A DNA stretch of 64,000 nucleotides, from NCBI RefSeq assembly GCF_900120125.1, contig NZ_LT635546.1:595344-659343 (forward strand), read 5' to 3'. Under the pieces are notes generated by a model that made no database searches, was not told where the DNA came from, and saw nothing but the letters and a program-made list of their open reading frames with translations. The translations under genes were made by a program, and so were the position numbers. Source of the DNA: Gemella massiliensis (lineage in GTDB: Bacteria > Bacillota > Bacilli > Staphylococcales > Gemellaceae). Below, piece after piece: positions 25,246 to 33,687 of the stretch. Each line of letters starts with the position of its first letter. Positions within the stretch are counted from its first letter, which is position 1.

Positions 25246-25579
25246 TTGTTTCTCCTTTTTCTTCTAATAAATCAAACGTTGCACGTAATAAAACTACCCC
25301 CTCTAAAGGAGTTTGCTCGTAGTTGACTACTTTTTTAATACCATACAACGTTTCTCTAAAGTTTTCTGCTAGTTCATCATCACCGCCATGGTAATATAAC
25401 TCAATGTTAAACTCGTGCTTATAACAATATATATCGCTATCAGCACTCACTATTTTTTTTGTATTCCTGAATATAATAAATGGTGCTTGAATTTCTTCTG
25501 TTTTATCAAAGTTAAAATAAGCAACAGGAATACCTAAATCAGTCAAGGCATCGTAAACCGTCGTCAAAATATTGTTCAA
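25235..25579 (-). CDS. tail terminator/completion protein
   Basis: A protein of about 114 residues (LTTVYDALTDLGIPVAYFNFDK... and HEFNIELYYHGGDDELAENF...) in the position and with the alpha-beta pattern of tail completion proteins that cap the tail tube. I take the TTG at 25579 as start because AGGAGATTTAT precedes it; a longer frame to 25612 begins without a ribosome site. It overlaps the HK97 gp10-type gene. Confidence 0.75.
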   Translation of the reverse strand: MNNILTTVYDALTDLGIPVAYFNFDKTEEIQAPFIIFRNTKKIVSADSDIYCYKHEFNIELYYHGGDDELAENFRETLYGIKKVVNYEQTPLEGVVLLRATFDLLEEKGETNEQ

Positions 25580-25940
25580 ATAAATCTCCTGCCTTTTCTT
25601 TAGCTTTTTCAAAGTGCGGTATTCCCGCTACACGTTTACCAGTATATACTCCTCTGATAAACATCTCGTGTCCATCTTCTAATAAATGCACTGAATATGG
25701 ACTATTTTTGTTATGAACAACATATTCTATTCCGCTAGCTACTGTTGTGTTATTTCTAACACTCCAACCTCTAGCATACCTACCGCTTTTAACTGGTGAA
25801 GTAACTAATAGTAAGGCTCTACCCTCTTTTGCCGCTTTATAAGCGGCTTTATCAGCTATTATATGCACTTTTAAAGGGTAGGTTTCTAAATATTCTTGTA
25901 AACCAAAGTCAGATATACCGATAGAAATAATATTACTCAT
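25539..25940 (-). CDS. HK97 gp10-family head-tail protein
   Basis: A 133-residue protein with the HK97 gp10 pattern: SPVKSGRYARGWSVRNN (T/S-G-x-L-x-x-S equivalent) near residue 50, then VHLLEDGHEMFIRG and HFEKAKEKA near the end. These proteins complete the connector between head and tail. It sits between the head closure and tail terminator genes and overlaps both. Confidence 0.85.
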   Translation of the reverse strand: MSNIISIGISDFGLQEYLETYPLKVHIIADKAAYKAAKEGRALLLVTSPVKSGRYARGWSVRNNTTVASGIEYVVHNKNSPYSVHLLEDGHEMFIRGVYTGKRVAGIPHFEKAKEKAGDLFEQYFDDGLRCLD

Positions 25941-26274
25941 CTTTATACTCCAAATACATTAGAAATTCTCTGTTTCTATTCAGAACACTTTCTATTGATA
26001 AAATATTCCAAATTTTATCGTCTATTTTTACAAAACAGTCTTTAGTATTAAGAGATAATGCTTTTGGTGTAAATCTTATTCTTATACGCAGTTTACTCTT
26101 ATCATTACTGTGTCTACTCTCCCAAAATTCACTATTTCTTAAATTACTAAGGTAAGCGTAGCAAGTGAACAATTCTTCTTCCGTTCTATCACCACGCCCA
26201 CCATAACTATTTATTTTTACTCCATAACGGATGAAAGATACTTTTTTGTTAAACATTCCTGTAGTTATAACCAT
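25933..26274 (-). CDS. head closure protein
   Basis: A 113-residue beta protein (SPP1 gp16/HK97 gp7-like) that closes the portal channel after packaging. Seen are the FNKKVSFIRYGVKINSYGGRGDRTEEELF start, RIRFTPKALSLNTKDCFVKIDDKIWNILSIESV and a LMYLEY end typical of the family. It lies between the connector and gp10-type genes. Confidence 0.83.
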   Translation of the reverse strand: MVITTGMFNKKVSFIRYGVKINSYGGRGDRTEEELFTCYAYLSNLRNSEFWESRHSNDKSKLRIRIRFTPKALSLNTKDCFVKIDDKIWNILSIESVLNRNREFLMYLEYKDE

Positions 26275-26283
26275 AAGTACCCC

Positions 26284-26565
26284 CTATTTCACAAAATTAA
26301 TTCTATTATTCTCAATAATATTGTCGACTAATTTGTTATTATATTTATTTCCTGTTTGATAATCTCTATTCCAGTAAAAGTCACTTACTAGTATAAGAAG
26401 TGCTGTTTTTATATCACTTTTATTTCTTATAACTGTTTCTTCCAGCCCAGTATGACTAATCATATATTCTACAGCACTGTCTAATAGTAGTTTTAATTGA
26501 CTGTCTTCTGAATCATCAAGTACCCTAATATATTCTTTTACATCTTTTACAGAAATTTCAGTCAA
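26284..26565 (-). CDS. head-tail connector (adaptor) protein
   Basis: A 93-residue helical protein of the gp6/gp15 adaptor type: an N-terminal ISVKDVKEYIRVLDDSEDSQLKLLLDSAVEYM helix pair and LLILVSDFYWNRDYQ in the second half. It forms the ring under the portal. The gene follows the major capsid gene by 12 bases. Confidence 0.87.
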   Translation of the reverse strand: MTEISVKDVKEYIRVLDDSEDSQLKLLLDSAVEYMISHTGLEETVIRNKSDIKTALLILVSDFYWNRDYQTGNKYNNKLVDNIIENNRINFVK

Positions 26566-26577
26566 TTATATCAACTC

Positions 26578-27687
26578 CTATTCTTTGTTTTTAAGTAAAG
26601 CAAACGCTTGTTCGTCGGTAATTTTACCGCCAAATTGTCCGTGAATATTAATACCTACCGCATGTTGTGTAGCGTATAATTCATTTAACACTTGAATATT
26701 CATTTCTTCACTTACAGCTAAACCGTATTCTGAAACGTTAGCGTATAATACTTGACCCGCTGGTGCAAAATCTGTAACTTGAATAGCGGTATCTAAAATT
26801 TGGAAACCAAACCCGCGTGTTACATCTGGTAATACATAGTATCTACCCTCTTTATCTTGTAATTTTCTCAAAATAGTTAACATTTCTTTATTCATTACAA
26901 ATACAGCTGTTGATTGATGTACAGTAGGTAATTTGGCTTGCAAATCAATTAAATCATTGATAGAATATTCGTCTTTTTTAGCTAAAGTAATAGTATTTCC
27001 AACTTCTGCTGTAAATAAAGAGTCAAATTTCCCAGCTGAACCTACTACTACTGATTTTTCTAAGAATAATCTAAATTGTTCAGCGATTTTATTAATTAAG
27101 AAACTTTCGATGTCAAAATTAACGTTATTGATTAATTTTTTAGAAATTCTTAATAGTCCTGAAATACGGAAAGTAGATAATTTAACGTTTGTGAATTTAG
27201 CGTTACTTTCTACAGTATCTGCGAATTCATCGTAGAAATTAATAGTAATTGTAGAAGCGTCGAATTTTGGAATTAATAATTCACCCGTGATATCGTATCT
27301 TGTCAATAGTGGCAAAATATTACTTTCTTGCAAGATTTTCTCTATAATTCTATCTGACAATGTTTGTGGGATAATAGCCCCTGCTTCTGCTGCTTTGAAG
27401 TTGTTTCCGACTCCTGCTCCAAAAGCTCGTAAATCTAATGTAGGGTTTTTTAAGAACTCTCTTAGTTCTTGTGATACATCTAATTTATCTACTTCTGTAT
27501 TTACAATCTCACGTTCTTCAACTTCTAAAATTTCAATACGTGAGTCTAATTCAGCAATTTCTTTTTTTAGTTCTTCAAATTCTGTATTTTCGCCCTCTGT
27601 AATACTTCTTGTTTCTGCAATAGTTTTAAATTCTTTTATTTTTTCGATTTTTTCATTTCTTAATTCAATTAATTCTTTTAAAGTCAT
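26578..27687 (-). CDS. major capsid protein, HK97 fold
   Basis: A 369-residue capsid precursor. Residues about 1-95 are a charged coiled coil (LKELIELRNEKIEKIKEF, EELKKEIAELDSRIEIL), the delta/scaffold domain removed by the protease. The mature part begins around AEAGAIIPQTLSDRIIEKI and has the HK97 spine, E-loop and P-domain strands, including VFVMNKEMLTILRKLQDKEGRYYVL. Capsid gene directly after the protease gene, as usual. Confidence 0.93.
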   Translation of the reverse strand: MTLKELIELRNEKIEKIKEFKTIAETRSITEGENTEFEELKKEIAELDSRIEILEVEEREIVNTEVDKLDVSQELREFLKNPTLDLRAFGAGVGNNFKAAEAGAIIPQTLSDRIIEKILQESNILPLLTRYDITGELLIPKFDASTITINFYDEFADTVESNAKFTNVKLSTFRISGLLRISKKLINNVNFDIESFLINKIAEQFRLFLEKSVVVGSAGKFDSLFTAEVGNTITLAKKDEYSINDLIDLQAKLPTVHQSTAVFVMNKEMLTILRKLQDKEGRYYVLPDVTRGFGFQILDTAIQVTDFAPAGQVLYANVSEYGLAVSEEMNIQVLNELYATQHAVGINIHGQFGGKITDEQAFALLKNKE

Positions 27688-27690
27688 ATT

Positions 27691-28305
27691 TTATTTTTTC
27701 CTTTCATTTAAAAATTCATCTATTTTGGCAATAAAAATAGAGTTATCAAAATCTCTTTGTAACTCTTCTTTTGGTGGTTTTTCTTCTTTCACCTCTATAT
27801 TTATTCTTTCGTAACTCCTAATCTCTAAAGGCTCGTTTGCAATATCTCTTACATTCAAACTCATAGAGTTATAAGCTGGTATATGCTCATTATCTAAGAT
27901 AGATACTTCATATAAATTTAGACTTTCGACAGTTCTTAGCGGAATATCACTATAACTTTCATTTACATTCTCTTTTAATGGCACAAAGCCAAAACTCCAA
28001 CCACTAAGTTGGTTGTTTCTTGCTTTTGAAACTACTTCATCATCAGTTATCTCTGCTTCTGCATATAGTCCTATACTATCTTCAAAAATAGTTAAATTAT
28101 CAGTGGTATTTCCTAATTCTCGCTTGTAATCATGATTAAACAATATTTTAATATTATTATTTCTTCTTACAGCGTCGCCGAATGCCCCCTCTTTTATTTT
28201 TTCATAAAATTCAGCATTGTCTTCTCTTAAACGTTTAGAAATACGTTCTGCAACATTCACATAACCACTTATTATAGCTTTATTATCCGTAACTCTTATC
28301 TTCAT
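27691..28305 (-). CDS. HK97-family prohead protease
   Basis: A 204-residue serine protease (family U35) that removes the capsid delta domain and itself. The catalytic His lies in FNHDYKRELGNT near residue 51 and the Ser in LSGWSFGFVPL near residue 100. The C-terminal 40 residues are charged and probably bind scaffold. Only 3 bases separate it from the capsid gene. Confidence 0.9.
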   Translation of the reverse strand: MKIRVTDNKAIISGYVNVAERISKRLREDNAEFYEKIKEGAFGDAVRRNNNIKILFNHDYKRELGNTTDNLTIFEDSIGLYAEAEITDDEVVSKARNNQLSGWSFGFVPLKENVNESYSDIPLRTVESLNLYEVSILDNEHIPAYNSMSLNVRDIANEPLEIRSYERINIEVKEEKPPKEELQRDFDNSIFIAKIDEFLNERKK

Positions 28306-28332
28306 ACTAGTTCCCCCCTTTCCAAGCCATAT

Positions 28333-28364
28333 AGTTATTTAGTTATTTAGTTATTTAGTTATTG
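28333..28364. repeat. four tandem 8-bp repeats
   Basis: AGTTATTT repeated four times (last copy ends G), placing TAA/TAG stops in several frames just after the 57-codon gene and before the protease gene. Likely replication slippage; copy number may vary between relatives. Confidence 0.85.
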
Positions 28365-28524
28365 CAAAACCGGCAACCGAAGTGTAATTAAATTCCGCTA
28401 AACGCTTAACGCCAGTCGTTTGTCCTGTGTATTCAAAACTAAATCCTTTTGTAGTTTGTTTTAAATTTTCTACACCTGTAAAAATATATGTATTACCATT
28501 ATTTGTGAAAATTATCAATTCCAT
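28351..28524 (-). CDS. small late-operon protein of unknown function
   Basis: A 57-residue frame, MELIIFTNNGNTYIFTGVEN to GFAITK, in the 220-base gap between portal and protease genes on the late strand. GATAAAAAC before the ATG is a weak site with GGATA 6-7 bases away. The sequence is beta-rich and protein-like. Not recognised, but position, strand and codon use match its neighbours. Its last codons lie in the tandem repeat. Confidence 0.65.
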   Translation of the reverse strand: MELIIFTNNGNTYIFTGVENLKQTTKGFSFEYTGQTTGVKRLAEFNYTSVAGFAITK

Positions 28525-28529
28525 TGTTT

Positions 28530-29858
28530 TTATCCTTTCTCATCATCTAAATTATCTTTATTATCATCTAAAATAGATGTGTCGTCCTTATTTTTTGGTT
28601 CTATATCATCATTGTATTTAGGATTGAAATTCATAATACCTGTATCGTTAGTAGCAGCTAATACTTTATTAATATCAATAGCAGTGTTTGTATTAACGTT
28701 TAATAGCATATTAATATCTTTTACATCATCACGGTAATACATAGCGTCTGCAATGTTGAATTTATAGAAACCAAAATTTAACCTTGGCATATTTTCCAAA
28801 TCTCTGACTTCGTCCATACTCATAATATTATTTTTAATAGCAATCTGATAAGCTTCAAAACGTTCTTTCAAGTTTCCTTTAAGCAACTCTTTTGTATCAA
28901 AAGCAAAATAGTACACGCCTTGTTCTTTTTCTAACAATAAATCTCTATTCAGACTTGCTTCAATAGTTGCTAACAGTGGCAAAATAGTAAAGTTTATAAA
29001 ATTGAATTTATCCTCTTCATTTGCACCACCATTTATAATACTTACAGGCACTCCAAACATTGCTGCAATCTTATTAAGTTCAGAAGCATTGGCTTTAGCT
29101 TCGTTTTCAACGTCTTTTTTCTTTTCTAAAGGTTCATAATTAATAGCACTATTTAAAAATATATAACCGCTATTTTTATCACTTAACATTTTTATAACGT
29201 CTTCTCTTACAGCGTCTAAATTTTTAATATTCTTCTCCATCTTGAACATACCTTTAGGTAAAAAACCACGTTTCGCATCCGTCAGAAGCCGTTCCATTGT
29301 TTTTACGATAAGTAAAAAATGTAACCCTGTTTCATCAATAATAGATTTTCCCCGCATACCGTCTTTAGTATTTCTGGTTATTCTTAAAGTATCATGTGGT
29401 CTAAGAGTTTTATCATACGCATGTATTGTGAATAATTTATTAAAAGGGTCTGAATTACTACTGATAGCAACATTTTCTAAATAAGAAATATCACTAACTT
29501 TGTTGCCGTTTCTTTTTATGTAAAAATAACAGTGACCTTTTAGGAAATAATCTCTAACAATTAGTTTTTTTAGTTCAAAACTATTAGTCAAACCATTATC
29601 TACTTTAGTGTTAAGAATTTTAACTCTATTATCGTTTTCTACTTCTTCTCTACCTTTGTTAGTCTTTTTATACAATTTCAAATCTGTAGAAGCTATAACA
29701 TCACTTACACGAGAAACACAAGCATTTACTATAGGTATTTGCAAAGCGTCATCTATACTAACATTGTCACTAGCATAACCGAAAATTTCTTCGAACAAAG
29801 TAGCTTTTTGTGTATCTTCTTCGTTTTCCCTTTTTCTAAATCTACTAAAAATCCCCAT
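28530..29858 (-). CDS. portal protein
   Basis: HK97/SPP1-type portal of about 442 residues, the dodecameric ring for DNA entry. Seen are the start MGIFSRFRKRENEEDTQKA, IPIVNACVSRVSDVIAS near 55-70, the MSMDEVRDLENMPRLNFG adaptor segment near 355-375 and a disordered acidic tail (DDNKDNLDDEKG). I start at 29858 because AAAGGGGGAACGA precedes that ATG; an in-frame start 21 codons earlier lacks a ribosome site. Confidence 0.9.
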   Translation of the reverse strand: MGIFSRFRKRENEEDTQKATLFEEIFGYASDNVSIDDALQIPIVNACVSRVSDVIASTDLKLYKKTNKGREEVENDNRVKILNTKVDNGLTNSFELKKLIVRDYFLKGHCYFYIKRNGNKVSDISYLENVAISSNSDPFNKLFTIHAYDKTLRPHDTLRITRNTKDGMRGKSIIDETGLHFLLIVKTMERLLTDAKRGFLPKGMFKMEKNIKNLDAVREDVIKMLSDKNSGYIFLNSAINYEPLEKKKDVENEAKANASELNKIAAMFGVPVSIINGGANEEDKFNFINFTILPLLATIEASLNRDLLLEKEQGVYYFAFDTKELLKGNLKERFEAYQIAIKNNIMSMDEVRDLENMPRLNFGFYKFNIADAMYYRDDVKDINMLLNVNTNTAIDINKVLAATNDTGIMNFNPKYNDDIEPKNKDDTSILDDNKDNLDDEKG

Positions 29859-29907
29859 TTCGTTCCCCCTTTCTTGTTTATTAAACAGTTTCAAGTCATA
29901 TTTAGGA

Positions 29908-31587
29908 CTATAAAACAGCACTTACAAATGTATTGCCTAATATTTCATTTTGCATTAACAAATGAACAGCACTAAAAGCAGCTGCTAACATATCAATTTT
30001 ACCAGTGCTTCTTTTCTTGTTAACCCATTTATTCAAGTTATTATCATAAATAACTCTTGCATTTTGGAAATTTTGTACAAATAATGGATTATCTTCAAAT
30101 TGTATTTCCTTATTCAAAATTTTCTCCTCTACCAACTTAACGGTAGGATGTAAAACGCTACTATGTTGTCTTACCTGTACAGTAAGCAAACCTTCTTCCT
30201 CTAACTTTTGCACAGTAGACGGAGCATTCCATAAGTCATAACCTACCGCCATAACATTGCAATTTAATTCATCTTCTAACCCAATAATAAATTTTTCAAC
30301 AAAACCATAATCTATAACTTCATCACCACAAGCAAAGCAATTACCTCTATCAATATGTCGCCTATAGTTAGTTTTTTCTTTCCTACTTTTATCTTCTACC
30401 TTTGCTCTTGGAATAAACGCCCAACTATCTAATAATATCGTTTCTCCGTCATCATCAAGGCTAGCGATAGACACCGCTACGTTATCCGTACTAAGTGCAA
30501 GGTCTAGTCCTACATAAACATCACGACCGCTAAAGTCTACCATAAGTACTACACACTCTTTTACCTTATCTACGCTAATGTATTCTTCGCCACTAAATGT
30601 AGGTAAGAAATGATTCATATGTTTTGTTAAATATTCAACACGTTCACTTTCGATAGCTAGTGCTTTATCACGCATATAACGAATACTTTCGTAGTTTTTT
30701 TCAATCCTCAAAGGATTAGCCATTTGTATTCCCTTTTCAGTCCACAAGTTATCTTTATCAGCGTAATATAATAAAGAAAATAACCTTTCGTTTTCTTCTG
30801 TTCCGCTATATATTTTTTTTAGATGTTCCAATTCTTCTAACATAATACTTCTATCTTCGGCATAAGCTGTAGTTATTTTAAATATTAAAGGATTGTCTAC
30901 GTTCAGCTGTCCAGATTCCATAGCTTTTATATTACTCTTATCTTTGAAAGCCCCTATTTCGTCAGCTATAAATGCAGATGGACGTATAGCATTATTGCTA
31001 TTAGCTTGAGAAGTACGCGCTTGATACGTATTCTTATTAATTAAACATGTTATTTTGCCAATAAGTGTATTAGTAAGTTTAAAATATCCGGCTAATACTG
31101 GGCTAGCTGTTATTATTTGAGTAATTGCTTTTTTAACTTCCCCTGCTAAATCTCTGTCTATACATATTGAGTAAAACTCCGAATAGTCAGCTTCGGTTAA
31201 CATTAAAATAATTAAACATAAAGCACAAATAAAAGTTTTAGCATTTTTTCTAGGTATAAAAAGGATAATTTCACGATGTTTGAACATCTTAACATCATTT
31301 TTAAATCTCCAACCAAACACATTTGCTAAAAAGAAACATTGAAAATCATGCAAACTATCATAAATACTTTTACCTACTACGTTAATACCTGTAGCCATAT
31401 TCATTATTTTTAATAATTCATCTATCATCTTTATACTTTCTTCATCAAAAAAGTATGGAAATTTTTTCTTTTTCTGTTCTTTTAAGTTTTTTAAGAAACG
31501 CTCACATTCCCATTTTACTTCTGGCGTGGTTATTTCTTTTCCTTTAATGACGTTGTTAGCGTACCTTTTAGCATTTTCAAATAACAG
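29908..31587 (-). CDS. terL: terminase large subunit, apparent CTG start
   Basis: Packaging ATPase/nuclease of about 559 residues. The Walker A variant is IPRKNAKTF, Walker B is FIADEIGA, and the nuclease domain begins at VGLDLALSTDNVAV with further acidic residues toward the C terminus. The first ATG (31428) would cut off 53 residues that read like a normal TerL start (LFENAKRYANNVIKGKEITTPEVKWECERF...). In that frame the first codon after an in-frame TAG, the stop of TerS, is CTG at 31587, with AGGGAAGTGG upstream. Full length from CTG equals the family's usual length. No ATG, GTG or TTG exists in between at the right place. Confidence 0.88.
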   Translation of the reverse strand: MLFENAKRYANNVIKGKEITTPEVKWECERFLKNLKEQKKKKFPYFFDEESIKMIDELLKIMNMATGINVVGKSIYDSLHDFQCFFLANVFGWRFKNDVKMFKHREIILFIPRKNAKTFICALCLIILMLTEADYSEFYSICIDRDLAGEVKKAITQIITASPVLAGYFKLTNTLIGKITCLINKNTYQARTSQANSNNAIRPSAFIADEIGAFKDKSNIKAMESGQLNVDNPLIFKITTAYAEDRSIMLEELEHLKKIYSGTEENERLFSLLYYADKDNLWTEKGIQMANPLRIEKNYESIRYMRDKALAIESERVEYLTKHMNHFLPTFSGEEYISVDKVKECVVLMVDFSGRDVYVGLDLALSTDNVAVSIASLDDDGETILLDSWAFIPRAKVEDKSRKEKTNYRRHIDRGNCFACGDEVIDYGFVEKFIIGLEDELNCNVMAVGYDLWNAPSTVQKLEEEGLLTVQVRQHSSVLHPTVKLVEEKILNKEIQFEDNPLFVQNFQNARVIYDNNLNKWVNKKRSTGKIDMLAAAFSAVHLLMQNEILGNTFVSAVL

Positions 31588-31968
31588 CTAAACCACTTCC
31601 CTTTTTAATATACTTTTTAAATCTATGTCGTTTTTTTGTTCTCCTAATTTATCGAACAACTTAGATAATTGAGCAACAGTAGCAGTTAATGCCTTACTAG
31701 AAGCATTATAATTAGTTATAGCAGGGTGAGCTACAATAGTAGGTCTTCCTTTTACATATTCTTTTTCAATTATTACTCCGTCACTATCCATTTCTGCTTT
31801 TAATTGCCGACAAACACCTACATGTGTTTCAAAAACATCAAACAACTCTTCGAATAACATTCTATCTCCAACACTCAAACTTTGTGCTGCTTCGAAAACC
31901 ATTTTTTTATTGTCTTTAAATTTTTTTGATAATTTAAAAAGCTGCTTTTTTTGCGTTTTTTTTGCCAC
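31588..31968 (-). CDS. terS: terminase small subunit, P27 family
   Basis: A 126-residue DNA-recognition subunit: basic start (AKKTQKKQLFKLSKKF), helical core, and the P27-type KGRPTIVAHPAITNYNASSKALTATVAQLSKLF region near residues 75-110. GTG at 31968 is preferred over ATG two codons earlier because AAAGGAG is 7 bases before it and only 2 before the ATG. Its TAG directly abuts the CTG proposed for TerL. Confidence 0.87.
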   Translation of the reverse strand: MAKKTQKKQLFKLSKKFKDNKKMVFEAAQSLSVGDRMLFEELFDVFETHVGVCRQLKAEMDSDGVIIEKEYVKGRPTIVAHPAITNYNASSKALTATVAQLSKLFDKLGEQKNDIDLKSILKREVV

Positions 31969-32065
31969 GAACATTCTCCTTTCTATTTTTAACTTTAATT
32001 TCTCTGAATTAGTCCATTTTTCGCTTCCCTTTTTCCAATAATGATTAATGTCCGAAAAAAATTGA

Positions 32066-32136
32066 GAATAAGGGGGACCAGGTTGGTCGTCAAAATATCC
32101 TAAATATTATTTCATTTCTACGGGGGGCATGGTAGT
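32066..32136. other. candidate cos (DNA packaging) region
   Basis: In the 490-base gap upstream of TerS, GACCAGGTTGGTC (32076-32088, palindromic) and a CGGGGGGCATGG block (32120-32132) stand out as the only G-rich stretches in AT-rich DNA. Phages with P27 TerS and an adjacent HNH gene usually have 3'-overhang cos ends here. The exact nick cannot be read from sequence. The rest of 31975-32464 has a terminator and AT-rich DNA without genes. Confidence 0.45.
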
Positions 32137-32175
32137 TTTAAAAAGGGAAAAAACTCAACAACTCAAAATAACAAA

Positions 32176-32210
32176 TAAAAAAAGCTAATGAACGTTAGCA
32201 CTGTGCTAAT
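32176..32210 (-). terminator. terminator downstream of HNH gene
   Basis: Minus-strand GCTAA-CGTTCA-TTAGC hairpin followed by seven T; an overlapping TTAGCAC/GTGCTAA palindrome offers an alternative fold. Confidence 0.85.
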
Positions 32211-32464
32211 TCCATTCATTAACTAATTTAAAATATATCAATCAACTAAATAATATTATTTAATTTTTAATAACTAATTTAATTTATAATTTCAACTACA
32301 ATAATCAAGTTATCAATTTGCTAATCAAAATAAATTAAATAAACATTTAAAAAGTTCATTCAAACATTTAAAACAATAAAGTAATAATAAACAAATTAAA
32401 TAAATTTAATCAATCAATATATAATTACTACTAAAAAATATTAAATTACCTTTGAGTATTAGAG

Positions 32465-32878
32465 TTAAATGGTCATTATATCGTTGTTAATATCGTCTTC
32501 CCTATATTGCCAAATCAGTTGCGTCAACTCATCTCTTGTTATTGTTCCGTTCTCAGCTTGCTTGTGATGAAAAATACATAACGTTATTAAATTATCTTTA
32601 TCAAATGCATTTTCTAAATTCTCTCTGACTTTTTCGATGTGATGAACCTCTAACGAATTAGGACTAACCAACCCACAACTGCGACAAACTAAGCACTGAT
32701 TATTATCTAAATCTTTAATTAATCTGCTTAATTTTTTCCAACGATTAGATTTAATTACATTTAAATAATCTTTAGATTTACTATATTTATTATTTTTATC
32801 CCGATAATACTCACGCTTAGGCTTGCAATTTAAAGATTTATCATGAATTTTTTGGCAGTAACTACAAGTTTTTAAAAT
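32465..32878 (-). CDS. HNH endonuclease, apparent ATT start
   Basis: Phage HNH nuclease of 137 residues that works with the terminase in cos cutting. N-terminal zinc knuckle CSYC with K-x-H-D-K-S-x-x-C-K-P-K-R, SNRWKKLSRLIKD, second zinc pair CLVCRSCG, and HNH core LEVHHIEKVRENLENAFDKDNLITLCIFHHKQAE. The first standard start in frame (TTG 32671) would delete the first 69 residues. The family usually begins M-L-K-x-C-S-Y-C; here that first codon is ATT at 32878, with a run of G before it. I therefore annotate an ATT start; a sequence error is the alternative. Confidence 0.82.
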   Translation of the reverse strand: MLKTCSYCQKIHDKSLNCKPKREYYRDKNNKYSKSKDYLNVIKSNRWKKLSRLIKDLDNNQCLVCRSCGLVSPNSLEVHHIEKVRENLENAFDKDNLITLCIFHHKQAENGTITRDELTQLIWQYREDDINNDIMTI

Positions 32879-32960
32879 ACAACCGCCCCCTTTTTTTTAT
32901 AAAATACTCTATAATAAAATAATACCGTCCAATTTGACCAAATAGTACAGAGATATAAAA

Positions 32961-32990
32961 TAAAAAAAGCTAGATTTCTCTAGCTTAAAA
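32961..32990 (-). terminator. terminator after the 92-residue gene
   Basis: AAGCTAGA-TTTC-TCTAGCTT perfect hairpin with seven T following on the minus strand, next to the stop codon at 32991. Confidence 0.85.
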
Positions 32991-33269
32991 TTAAATTCCA
33001 TGTAATAAATCTAATATGAATTGATTGCCGCCGATAACTCTCTCATAAAAATCAACTGTAAATTGATAATCTTCCTCATCATCTTCATGATTAACTTGGA
33101 ATACAATTCCATCAACTTCCTCATTTTCAATATTATCAATATGTTTTTTTAACTCATCCACTGAATAACAATCAGTAATATCATTAGGATTTTTTTCGTT
33201 CCAATAACTAACCCACGCATTTTCTGGTAATAATAACTCATCTACTATTTTATTTAATTTATTTTTCAT
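32991..33269 (-). CDS. acidic phage protein of unknown function
   Basis: A 92-residue very acidic protein (NHEDDEEDYQF), with ENAWVSYWNEKNPND near the start. GGAGAATAAGAAAA precedes the ATG. It is the second gene after the strong promoter at 33645-33673 and ends at a terminator, so this and the 110-residue gene form a short unit between the late regulator and the packaging genes. Acidity would suit a DNA mimic, but nothing else supports that. Confidence 0.75.
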   Translation of the reverse strand: MKNKLNKIVDELLLPENAWVSYWNEKNPNDITDCYSVDELKKHIDNIENEEVDGIVFQVNHEDDEEDYQFTVDFYERVIGGNQFILDLLHGI

Positions 33270-33274
33270 TTTTC

Positions 33275-33607
33275 TTATTCTCCTTTTTTATTTCTAATAA
33301 TTTCAACACTTACACGATTGCCGTTATTATAATTTTCGTGAAGTTCATTTAATAATTTTATAAAATCGTTATCGTAATAATTTTGACCGCCGCCGAAATT
33401 ATACATTAAATTTATTACTTTCATTTGTCTATCAATATTTTTACAAAATAAGTTACTCTCGCTAAATTGCCCCCAGCCGAAAAAATATTCAACATCTGAT
33501 ATTAATCTATCAAGGCAGTAATTATTTTCTAATTCTGTTAAAAAATCTTTCTCTAATTTTTCATTCGTTCTACTGATTGAGTGAAGTCGCCAAACTTTGC
33601 AACTCAA
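33275..33607 (-). CDS. phage protein of unknown function, start uncertain
   Basis: Up to 110 residues. The frame opens at TTG 33607, inside a long hairpin and without a ribosome site; there is no other standard start before the conserved-looking part (LEKDFLTELENNYCLDRLISDVEYFFGWGQF). The C-terminal half contains KVINLMYNFGGGQNYYDNDFIKLLNELHENY. The leader hairpin at 33574-33612 could control translation. Not recognised. Confidence 0.6.
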   Translation of the reverse strand: MSCKVWRLHSISRTNEKLEKDFLTELENNYCLDRLISDVEYFFGWGQFSESNLFCKNIDRQMKVINLMYNFGGGQNYYDNDFIKLLNELHENYNNGNRVSVEIIRNKKGE

Positions 33608-33612
33608 TCAGT
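33574..33612. promoter_or_regulatory. long hairpin at the start of the short operon
   Basis: Perfect 11-bp arms ACTGATTGAGT / ACTCAATCAGT with an inner AAGT/ACTT pairing. T-run follows on the plus strand, so it could terminate plus-strand RNA; on the minus strand it lies about 20-60 nt after the predicted start of the operon RNA and covers the only start codon of the first gene. Confidence 0.7.
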
Positions 33613-33644
33613 TTTTTTATTTATATATCTTACCTTACAATTAT

Positions 33645-33673
33645 ATTATATCGAAACGCCTGACGTTTGTCAA
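33645..33673 (-). promoter_or_regulatory. consensus promoter with palindromic spacer
   Basis: TTGACA (33668-33673), 17 bp, TATAAT (33645-33650) on the minus strand. The spacer contains AAACGCCTGACGTTT (AAACG/CGTTT palindrome), a likely operator. Confidence 0.85.
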
Positions 33674-33687
33674 TGTTTTTTTATAAG

